Assembly (NCBI GenBank): GCA_016926235.1
Contig: JAFGOZ010000634.1
Coordinates: forward strand, 1 to 5,594
From: Bacteroidales bacterium
GTDB taxonomy: Bacteria > Bacteroidota > Bacteroidia > Bacteroidales > UBA10428
Length of the DNA stretch: 5,594 nt
Direction of reading: 5' to 3'
The first letter of the stretch is position 1. The number at the start of each line of letters is the position of its first letter. The notes beneath the pieces were generated by a model. That model saw only the letters and a list, made by a program, of their open reading frames with translations, was not told the DNA's origin and made no database searches. Positions 1 to 5,594 of the stretch are shown here, one piece after another. A program made the translations under genes and the position numbers.

Positions 1-3000
1 CATTCCTCAAAACAGGCGTTTGTTACAGTTCCAGTAGTTATTGTACCTTTATGCCCGTAGATAATTGAAGATTTCAGTCTGCCACCTGAAGATGTCGGTG
101 TGGCGGTCTCTTTTGGAAGATGAAATGAAGTATATTTACAAATACTATCTGTAAGCTTCCATGTTGTACCATTTGCCGCTGGTGAAGTGTAATTAAACGG
201 TGTAAAAGATGTTACTGGGAGGCCGGAACTATCCATAGGAACTTTCCATGCGTAATTTGCACAAGGAAGCCATATACTCTCAACATTTGTCCATGTAGCC
301 GCATTAGCTGCAACGACTCGATTTGCAAAACCGGAAAGATCACCTTTTAGAACAGAGTCAGAAGTAGATCCGGAGAAGCTATATGTAACCGAACCACATG
401 ATTGTACTAACATATGTTTATTATTAACGCTATCAGGATGTCCCATTTTTTTATATGCATCTTGTGAATAACAGGGAATCCTTGTTGCCATTAATATGGT
501 ACCATTGCTATTTCTTGTAATTATACGATTAGGTGCACCATCGTAATCACCATTAAATGGAATGGAATGATAACTAAATATATTAAAATGAGATCCGTTA
601 TTACTCCATTCAGGGAAAAGAAATTGCAGCCGGTCTGGCATATCATCCTGAATTAAACCGCCAAATGTGAACTGTTCCCAATTATAATGAATTTCTGATT
701 GCCCGCGACAATAAGGTTGCATTGTGAACAGTTCATAATTTGAAGTACAGTTTTCACAACTCCAGGTGATGGTGTGGTTGGCATCATTAAGGCTGACATC
801 CTTAAAAATCTGATAATTGATTGGTCTTGCGACATCATAACCTGCCGGGGTTCTAAGACCTGGTCCACTAATAATTAAATCAAATTTATTATTGCTAAGG
901 TCTAATGCTTTAATAAATCCATTGCATCCTGCAAAGGGTACCCAATCATTTTCATTCATTTGATAGGTTGTGGGTATGTAAGAGTAATCATCAGGATGCC
1001 TCTCCTCAAAATCTACTATTGCAGAAATCGACCGTTTCCCACCTGCAAGGAGGTCTCCCGGGTATATAGTTATATTCTCTGAATTGTTAATTATAAGTAA
1101 ATCTGGTTCTGCATCTCCATGAAAATTTTCAATCACACAACCAACGGGTTTACCACCTATACTTTTATTTATACTAGCTTCGGCCAAAGAAGCATTAATT
1201 TCATTTAGGCGGCGATTGTCATTAAATTTCAGTGTTCCGGATTCAATTTCGATATCGTGAAATACCCATATGTATAAGGAACGATAAGGACTACTTCTTT
1301 CATCCCCATTAGTAATTACTACCACAAGATCGTCATCATCATCATCGTCCATTTTAAAAAACTGGGCACCAATAACATAGTATGATTGTTGGTATGGCAA
1401 ACGCCAGCTCTCCGATGGTGTAAATTCAAACCAGTGTGACCACTGCTGGGAACTATTATTGCCCCATGCATACCCCTCTTTAACATCAATTCCAAGGCAT
1501 AAGTAAATTGTAGTGTTCTTAATGTTATCTCTAGCGCCATCCGTTCTAACAATAGCGATATCATCTATTGACGGATCACCAAGGGTATTTGTTTTGCATA
1601 CTTCAACGCGTGATTCGCTGTTTGATATAATAAGATCATCCATATGTTGCAGCGATTCGTTGGCATCATCTACCCATACTTTCTTTTCTGGCAGGTTAAT
1701 TTTATCTGCCGATGCAACAGTCAGATCATTCGCATAGAGAAGATGGTTGCTGGCTTTTACACCATTTTTTGTCTTTTCAGTCTTTTTCAGTTTAACCCAT
1801 CCCGTTGTGTTCTCTAAGAGTGTTTTTGCGAAAAAACTATTATATGGCAGCAGTGGTAAGGTATGTTTCTGTTCATAATACTCATATTCCGACACATCCC
1901 GTGTGAGCAATTTATGACTGCTGTTATAAACTTCTACGGTATCGAGCATCCCCCTTTTCCAACTATAATCGACCATTCCGTAAGGACCAAGATTCGGAAA
2001 ATCTTGTGAAGTAATAAACTTATACACGCTATAACCATTAGGAGCGGTATGTGTTGAACATACATAGTTTTCTGCTATAATACACTGTTCATAAGCAACT
2101 TTTGCAGGTGTATACAAACCACCACGTGTTGCATTTGGCCGTTTATCCTGTGATTCTTTTAGTATATAAGGACCCGGCAAGACTGTTGCATGGCCGGCAG
2201 AATTGCTTGCTGTTTCTTCAAAATCGCCTGGCGTTAACATTTGAGTATAAAAAAATGAAGTAACTTTCGGTTTGGCTATCCCGTCCCCTACTACTATTGA
2301 CCGAACACGGATTCCACCACCATATTTAACTTGTGGATCTCCCGCAGCATTGGTCATCTGAATATTATTGGCAAAATTAAAACGGTTAGCCTCATATTCC
2401 CATTGGATAGTTTTCCCAGTAGGCAGTTTCATTCGCTTAAGTGCCCATGCGGCCGCATACACCTGGCCGCTTGTATTTTCGATCGCCCCATTTTGTTCAC
2501 CATTTGCATTCCAGTTATTTGAAGTATTAGGATTGTAATACCCCCAGAGGTCACGACGCTCGCCATTAATAGAAAAACCATTATCCATAGTTGTTTCAAA
2601 AGTATGTGCATCTGGGTTATAACCATATTCAAATGTAATTGGAGGTAACTTCACAGCATTTTCTCCAACAATTGATATTGCTTTGAGTGTAAGGCTTGCC
2701 TTATCGGGATTATCAGAAGAAACAACGGAATATTCCGTACCATGTCTTAGTTCATATTTCGACGAAAACGTTATTTCCCTAATCTGTCTGCTGTCCTTTG
2801 TGAGAATCCTGATCCCGGTAAGGCGAGGTTGGTAAACGGGATTAGTGTTTCCGGTCTCATACCAGACTCCATCCTTACGGTCATTGATATAATCAAAAAC
2901 TGCCCTTTCGTTGGGAGTTGTTACTCCTGCAAAGTAGTAACGGGTAACGCCATCATAGTTAGGACTGTATTTTCCGAAATTAATACCTTGTCGTGAATAA

Positions 3001-4079
3001 GGCCCTGCAATAGTCCAGTACTCTGGTCCCCTTTTGATACTTGCATTCAATGTTTCATTGTAATTAAAGCAGATCCAATTACCAGTATTGCTGTTGAGTG
3101 AATTCAGCGGATCATTATCAGTACCTCCAGTACCATCTTTATAATCTGGAAAGAGAACTCTGGTAAGATGCCATTGCATCGGTAATGCACGATACTGTTT
3201 TATTCTAAATGGAAAATTACAACGTACTCCATCTTCATCCCGCTCAGAATCGATCAAAATTTCATGGTTATTTTTATCTGCCTTATCGAAAACCAAAGTA
3301 ATCCCGTCAGAGGTAACAACAGTAAAGATTTCGTTGACATCATCGTATTCTATCTTTACCGTGGATTTATTCTTTACAGAACTCCCGGCACATTGTTTAA
3401 GAACAAAATGGCCATTTTCGTTGTCATAGTTAACCCATACTAACTCCCCATTTATGTATGGGGTGTTGATGAGATAAACGTCGGGAAGATCAGTTGCAGA
3501 ACCACCTTTGAAAAAACCTTTCATATCTCCGTGTTGATAATCATAACCGTGTGTATGCGAACCTCCGGAACTGAAATCGGGAGTTGCAAACACAGTCTGT
3601 GTTACACCCATAAGCCCGGCTTCTACAAACGTTTTAATAGCAAACCAAGGTATACCATCACCACCGAGTGCCAATGCACTGCTAATCACCTTAGTTATTA
3701 CATCCCAAAAGGCCCTCCAACCAGTGGGAGTACAGAATGGCCTATCATCCAATGGTTCATACTTCAACGCTGAACTTCCGGGGCAATCGTCAGGAATTAA
3801 AACAACTTTTCGTGAGATAGAACCAGCACCGTAAGAAAAACCCAATCCTACGGCTGAAGCCTCCTGTGATGTACGGATACCTGCCTGGTAGTAAAGGTTT
3901 ATCGGAAAATCATGACCGCTACCCACTCCTTTTACAACATCAAGAGGTAATGCAAATCCCATTTCTCCTGTTGCGGTGTTTACCGTTTGCGATGGGTCTA
4001 AGGTCGGTACTTGTGCGTTTACCGATGCTATTTTTAGACAAAACAATATCACGACACTGATGAGTGCTCTTTGACTCAT
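1..4079 (-). CDS. Large exported SpvB/Rhs-like protein with FG-GAP-like propeller region, 3' end outside window
   Basis: The frame opens with ATG at 4079 and stays open to the left edge: 1359 complete codons plus two bases. The start is set by AAGGGAG seven bases upstream and by an immediate Sec signal peptide (residues 1-22, hydrophobic 5-18, likely cleavage VNA|Q). Residues 37-92 form the N-terminal block known from SpvB/Rhs-like proteins of Bacteroidota-type bacteria (INLYYQAGIR, AVGLGFSYGAGSISR). An Rhs-like segment follows, with PDVYLI near 200, SDGITLVF near 257-264, PTGKTIQWEYEANRF from 553 and KYGGGIRVRSIVV from 585. Residues about 813-1195 hold repeated Asp-rich FG-GAP/VCBS-like units. 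The last residues (SIIYGHKGTI, TNACFEE) resemble the stretch that precedes the C-terminal half in such proteins. I infer an exported or surface protein that presents a C-terminal domain. No catalytic motif is visible here, and the effector part, if any, lies beyond the edge. The class is fairly sure; the precise role is not. Confidence 0.85.
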   Translation of the reverse strand, partial: MSQRALISVVILFCLKIASVNAQVPTLDPSQTVNTATGEMGFALPLDVVKGVGSGHDFPINLYYQAGIRTSQEASAVGLGFSYGAGSISRKVVLIPDDCPGSSALKYEPLDDRPFCTPTGWRAFWDVITKVISSALALGGDGIPWFAIKTFVEAGLMGVTQTVFATPDFSSGGSHTHGYDYQHGDMKGFFKGGSATDLPDVYLINTPYINGELVWVNYDNENGHFVLKQCAGSSVKNKSTVKIEYDDVNEIFTVVTSDGITLVFDKADKNNHEILIDSERDEDGVRCNFPFRIKQYRALPMQWHLTRVLFPDYKDGTGGTDNDPLNSLNSNTGNWICFNYNETLNASIKRGPEYWTIAGPYSRQGINFGKYSPNYDGVTRYYFAGVTTPNERAVFDYINDRKDGVWYETGNTNPVYQPRLTGIRILTKDSRQIREITFSSKYELRHGTEYSVVSSDNPDKASLTLKAISIVGENAVKLPPITFEYGYNPDAHTFETTMDNGFSINGERRDLWGYYNPNTSNNWNANGEQNGAIENTSGQVYAAAWALKRMKLPTGKTIQWEYEANRFNFANNIQMTNAAGDPQVKYGGGIRVRSIVVGDGIAKPKVTSFFYTQMLTPGDFEETASNSAGHATVLPGPYILKESQDKRPNATRGGLYTPAKVAYEQCIIAENYVCSTHTAPNGYSVYKFITSQDFPNLGPYGMVDYSWKRGMLDTVEVYNSSHKLLTRDVSEYEYYEQKHTLPLLPYNSFFAKTLLENTTGWVKLKKTEKTKNGVKASNHLLYANDLTVASADKINLPEKKVWVDDANESLQHMDDLIISNSESRVEVCKTNTLGDPSIDDIAIVRTDGARDNIKNTTIYLCLGIDVKEGYAWGNNSSQQWSHWFEFTPSESWRLPYQQSYYVIGAQFFKMDDDDDDDLVVVITNGDERSSPYRSLYIWVFHDIEIESGTLKFNDNRRLNEINASLAEASINKSIGGKPVGCVIENFHGDAEPDLLIINNSENITIYPGDLLAGGKRSISAIVDFEERHPDDYSYIPTTYQMNENDWVPFAGCNGFIKALDLSNNKFDLIISGPGLRTPAGYDVARPINYQIFKDVSLNDANHTITWSCENCTSNYELFTMQPYCRGQSEIHYNWEQFTFGGLIQDDMPDRLQFLFPEWSNNGSHFNIFSYHSIPFNGDYDGAPNRIITRNSNGTILMATRIPCYSQDAYKKMGHPDSVNNKHMLVQSCGSVTYSFSGSTSDSVLKGDLSGFANRVVAANAATWTNVESIWLPCANYAWKVPMDSSGLPVTSFTPFNYTSPAANGTTWKLTDSICKYTSFHLPKETATPTSSGGRLKSSIIYGHKGTITTGTVTNACFEE
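495..1643 (-). other. FG-GAP/VCBS-like Asp-rich propeller region within the large protein
   Basis: This is residues about 813-1195 of the large protein. Short beta-strand-like segments recur after Asp-rich turns: MDDLIIS at 813, DPSIDDIAIV, the seven-Asp tract with LVVVI at 911-921, FHGDAEPDLLII at 986-997, FDLIISGPG from 1066, and YDGAPNRIITRN from 1179. The pattern Asp-x-(Gly/Asp)-x-x-Asp-(Leu/Ile)-hydrophobic is what FG-GAP/VCBS units show, and such units commonly bind calcium in secreted propellers. SpvB-like and TcC-like toxin components often have such a region between their N-terminal and Rhs parts. The unit boundaries are by eye and the repeat count is uncertain. Confidence 0.6.
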
Positions 4080-4086
4080 GTGTTTT

Positions 4087-4093
4087 CTCCCTT
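4087..4093 (-). promoter_or_regulatory. Ribosome binding site of the large SpvB/Rhs-like gene
   Basis: On the minus strand AAGGGAG lies seven bases before the ATG at 4079. This is a good Shine-Dalgarno match at normal spacing. It selects this ATG as the start and shows that the gene is translated independently of the upstream immunity gene. Confidence 0.7.
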
Positions 4094-4114
4094 GGAAAGT
4101 CCTTTTAAATCTTA

Positions 4115-4131
4115 ATTACATATTATGTAAT
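4115..4131. promoter_or_regulatory. Perfect 17-base AT-rich palindrome, possible operator
   Basis: ATTACATA and TATGTAAT flank a single central base, giving two perfect 8-base arms. The site ends 35 bases upstream of the large gene's start codon, inside the intergenic gap, a position suited to a dimeric regulator. No T-run follows it in either direction, so it does not look like a rho-independent terminator. A palindrome this AT-rich could also arise by chance. Confidence 0.3.
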
Positions 4132-4137
4132 CTAAAG

Positions 4138-4182
4138 AGCTATTAACTAATCTGAAAATCAAAACGACTACTGTCAATAGCT
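4138..4182. repeat. Imperfect inverted repeat in the toxin/immunity to SpvB-like gene gap
   Basis: AGCTATTAAC (4138-4147) and GTCAATAGCT (4173-4182) are reverse complements with one mismatch, separated by 25 bases. The repeat begins 12 bases after the immunity gene's stop codon. The right arm overlaps a TTGACA hexamer on the minus strand. No U-tract follows, so a terminator is not supported. It may be a regulatory fold or coincidence. Confidence 0.3.
4149..4177 (-). promoter_or_regulatory. Weak sigma70-like promoter candidate for the large gene
   Basis: On the minus strand an exact TTGACA (4177-4172) is followed after 17 bases by CAGATT (4154-4149), a poor -10 box. It lies about 70 bases upstream of the large gene's start. 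If the host is a Bacteroidota-type bacterium, its main sigma factor uses different boxes and this match means little. No convincing TAnnTTTG element was seen in the gap. Confidence 0.18.
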
Positions 4183-4194
4183 TCATATTGTAGT

Positions 4195-4569
4195 TTATTC
4201 CAGTTCAAAGCAATCATCAAAAGTAAGTAATGCCTCTATAAAACTGTTGGAATTGGTTATAATTCGAAAATGTTTAAGCTGAGCTGGTTTAGGGAGTCCA
4301 GATTTTCGTTCTTCATTAATCCAACAACTTTCATTGTCTATTGTCACACTATTAATGGTGTCCATTCCTTTTATCCACAGATTCAATTCTGTTCTAATTT
4401 TATAGCAATCCTTTATTAAAATTGTTAATCTTTCCTTTCCGAAACTTTCTATGAATGATTCTGATTCTAAATGAATTTTTAATCGGTCATATGCATCTTC
4501 TACACTTGATAACACTATTTCAGTTATTGTTGCATCGTGCCATTCAATCTCATTTGCATTAATTTTCAT
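4195..4569 (-). CDS. Probable immunity protein for the upstream Rhs toxin (124 aa)
   Basis: A complete 124-residue reading frame begins seven bases after the stop codon of the Rhs toxin gene, the spacing expected of a toxin-immunity pair that must be expressed together. It has no signal peptide or membrane segment, so it should be cytosolic. It is acidic, with about 23 Asp/Glu against 14 Lys/Arg, while the toxin's last 74 residues are basic (13 Lys/Arg against 5 Asp/Glu). The N-terminus carries EIEWHDATITEIVL, a Trp-His-Asp opening seen in several small immunity-like families, and the protein ends in an acidic tail (FDDCFELE). A weak AAGTGA precedes the ATG, inside the toxin's last codons. 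G+C is about 30 percent in the two rows I counted, lower than in the Rhs core. I do not recognise a named family; the immunity role is inferred from position, size and charge. Confidence 0.72.
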   Translation of the reverse strand: MKINANEIEWHDATITEIVLSSVEDAYDRLKIHLESESFIESFGKERLTILIKDCYKIRTELNLWIKGMDTINSVTIDNESCWINEERKSGLPKPAQLKHFRIITNSNSFIEALLTFDDCFELE

Positions 4570-4576
4570 AGTATAA

Positions 4577-4801
4577 TCACTTTGGCCATTTTGTTAAATT
4601 TGTTAAATGTTTTCCACTTCCATTAACATGAAAATGTGAGAAGTCTGGTCCTTTCATTCCTTTTGGAGTTGGAGCATCTACACGCAGCTTTTCTGCAAAT
4701 TTTCCAGTTGCCGGATCTATTTTACCGTAGCTTCCTGGTCTATTAAACGGGTTTTGGACCAGATCTTTTGGTATCTTTGTACTCTTAGGTAAAACGACAC
4801 C
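4577..4801 (-). other. Variable C-terminal toxin domain of the Rhs protein
   Basis: This covers residues 262-335 of the Rhs toxin fragment (numbered from the ATG at 5584). It is short, basic (13 Lys/Arg, 5 Asp/Glu, three His) and has a compact set of Gly/Pro/His signatures: NRPGSYG at 281-287, GKFAEKLRVD at 294-303, KGP at 311-313, SHFHVNGSGKH at 316-326. His317, His319, Ser316 and His326 are the obvious candidate active-site residues, with Lys299, Arg301 or Lys311 as possible helpers. Small basic domains with an HxH element are common among RNase-type polymorphic toxin tips, but I cannot assign a named family. The G+C of the stretch is about 36 percent against 48 percent in the core. Confidence 0.55.
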
Positions 4802-5594
4802 ATTCTCAGTTACCTGTAAAACAGAATTCTCTGTTGCATTACTTAATGCTTGTGATGTTTTTGTATTTGCAAGCTGCTTACTCAACCTCCCCGCAGTCTC
4901 CCCAGTCCCAGCGCCACCTTGTGCCAAACCACTACCTGTCGCAGCAAACGATAAAGCAACAGCATCAATACTCCTTCGTAATTGCACGTCAATTTCTGAA
5001 TTGATTTTTTCTATATTTTCCCCTGCAGTGGAATGCGACATATCAGAATTGAGTTCATCTGCAGGAAATGAAGTCAGTTTATCTGTAGCACCATTAATAT
5101 ACCAAGACTCCGTAACCATTATACCTGCTGCAAAAAGGGATTCTAATATTTCAGATGCATATATTATCGGTACTTCAGCCACTGTAAATATTATAGTTTC
5201 AGTTGCTAAACCGAATGGATCAATACGATTAATTGGATTACCGTCAGTATATGAATAGAGATTGAAAAACTCCATTTCAGGATCAGGACTTAAAAATATA
5301 CCAATCTCAGGATCGTAAACCCTGAAACCAAAGTGATAAGCATCAATCCCCGGAGCCCCGTTCTCATCTCCCTCCTCATCAAACTCCTTAGTCGTAAACT
5401 TCTGTCTGAGGGGATCGGTTCTGCTTCCTGATATCCCTTGTACATCGCTCACCGTACCGTAAGGTTGATACATCAGAGCTTCTTTTACCTCGCCATTCTC
5501 ATTAAGCACCATTCTTGTAGACCCGAGGTGGTCCTCGGGTCCATAGCTCAAATTCCAGAAGACTCCCAGGAAGCCGCACACCATAAAAGGCTTA
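4577..5594 (-). CDS. Rhs-family polymorphic toxin, C-terminal part, 5' end outside window
   Basis: The frame is open to the right edge and ends with TGA at 4577. An internal ATG at 5584 gives 335 residues, but it has no ribosome binding site and follows in-frame Lys-Pro-Phe codons, so I treat the gene as 5'-partial. Counting from that ATG, residues 18-126 are the Rhs repeat-associated core: DHLGSTRMVL at 18, YQPYG at 39, KFTTKEFDEEG at 62, YHFGFRVYDPEIGIFLSPDP at 83-102, NLYSYTDGNPINRIDPFGL at 108-126. DPFGL is the usual junction before the variable toxin tip. Residues 127-260 are a linker with hydrophobic stretches at about 130-157 and 207-225. Residues 262-335 are a basic C-terminal domain with PGSYG, GKFAEKLRVD, KGPDFSHFHVNGSGKH. 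The core positions FTTKE and FGFRVYDP differ from the common FTGKE and FGARYYDP. In known systems such proteins are exported and deliver the tip into rivals. The tip's activity is unknown; the clustered histidines suggest a nuclease. Confidence 0.85.
   Translation of the reverse strand, partial: KPFMVCGFLGVFWNLSYGPEDHLGSTRMVLNENGEVKEALMYQPYGTVSDVQGISGSRTDPLRQKFTTKEFDEEGDENGAPGIDAYHFGFRVYDPEIGIFLSPDPEMEFFNLYSYTDGNPINRIDPFGLATETIIFTVAEVPIIYASEILESLFAAGIMVTESWYINGATDKLTSFPADELNSDMSHSTAGENIEKINSEIDVQLRRSIDAVALSFAATGSGLAQGGAGTGETAGRLSKQLANTKTSQALSNATENSVLQVTENGVVLPKSTKIPKDLVQNPFNRPGSYGKIDPATGKFAEKLRVDAPTPKGMKGPDFSHFHVNGSGKHLTNLTKWPK
5520..5541. repeat. Perfect 9-bp stem hairpin inside the Rhs core coding sequence
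   Basis: GACCCGAGG (5520-5528) and CCTCGGGTC (5533-5541) are perfect reverse complements around a four-base loop TGGT. On the minus strand the hairpin encodes the Gly-Pro-Glu-Asp-His-Leu-Gly-Ser part of the core, including the conserved DHLGS. It is G+C-rich and has no following T-run on the minus strand, so termination is not indicated. The conserved protein motif may constrain part of it. Confidence 0.45.

Noticed and set aside
653..868. A 71-codon minus-strand open frame
   Set aside because: It is a shifted frame inside the large protein's propeller region; the main frame is uninterrupted there and carries the motifs.
1319..1564. An 81-codon minus-strand open frame ending in a Met-rich tract
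   Set aside because: The Met run is the out-of-frame reading of the GAT/GAC repeat that encodes the seven aspartates in the main frame.
3531..3773. An 80-codon plus-strand open frame
   Set aside because: It is antisense to the continuous SpvB/Rhs-like frame and its translation shows no recognisable pattern.
4080..4194. Rho-independent terminator after the immunity gene
   Set aside because: Symmetric elements exist, but none is a G+C-rich stem followed by a T-run on the minus strand.
5001..5258. An 85-codon plus-strand open frame
   Set aside because: It lies wholly antisense to the Rhs core and linker, which has clear family motifs; no convincing ribosome binding site or recognisable protein was found.
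5582..5584. ATG at 5584 as the true start of the Rhs gene
   Set aside because: The frame is open upstream to the edge, there is no ribosome binding site, and a normal Rhs protein has a long N-terminal body before the core. An orphan-tip start cannot be fully excluded.
1..5594. CRISPR array, tRNA, rRNA or insertion sequence
   Set aside because: No regularly spaced direct repeats, cloverleaf-like sequences, rRNA signatures, transposase motifs or terminal inverted repeats were seen; nearly the whole window is accounted for by three coding frames.

Overview
The window reads almost entirely on the minus strand and carries two consecutive units of Rhs/SpvB-like secreted-protein biology. From right to left (the direction of transcription) it holds: (1) the C-terminal end of an Rhs-family polymorphic toxin that runs in from the right edge (5594 to 4577); (2) a small acidic protein 7 bases downstream that is its probable immunity protein (4569 to 4195); (3) a 115-base intergenic gap with a perfect 17-base AT-rich palindrome, a longer imperfect inverted repeat and a weak promoter candidate; and (4) the first 1359 codons of a very large exported SpvB/Rhs-type protein (4079 to 1) whose C-terminus lies beyond the left edge. 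I translated this last frame codon by codon and met no stop between 4079 and 1.

The host looks like a bacterium of the Bacteroidota/Chlorobi/Fibrobacterota group. The large protein has a Sec signal peptide followed by the N-terminal block typical of that group's Rhs/SpvB-like proteins (Tyr-Tyr, Ala-Gly-Ile, Gly-Leu-Gly, Ser-Arg at residues 63-90). The Rhs core carries an acidic insertion after the KEFD motif that I associate with Fibrobacterota-like sequences. This assignment comes from remembered motif style, not a search. Base composition is moderate to low in G+C. There are no rRNA, tRNA, CRISPR or insertion-sequence features.

The right-hand pair has the standard logic of a contact-dependent toxin: a conserved core ending in DPFGL, a variable AT-richer tip with a basic, histidine-bearing C-terminal domain, and a closely spaced downstream acidic gene that would protect the producer. 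The left-hand gene starts afresh with its own ribosome binding site and signal peptide. It appears to be a second member of the same class, with an Asp-rich FG-GAP/VCBS-like propeller region in its middle; its own effector end, if it has one, would be outside the window. The most interesting element is the toxin tip with its partner, which I could not place in a named family with confidence.
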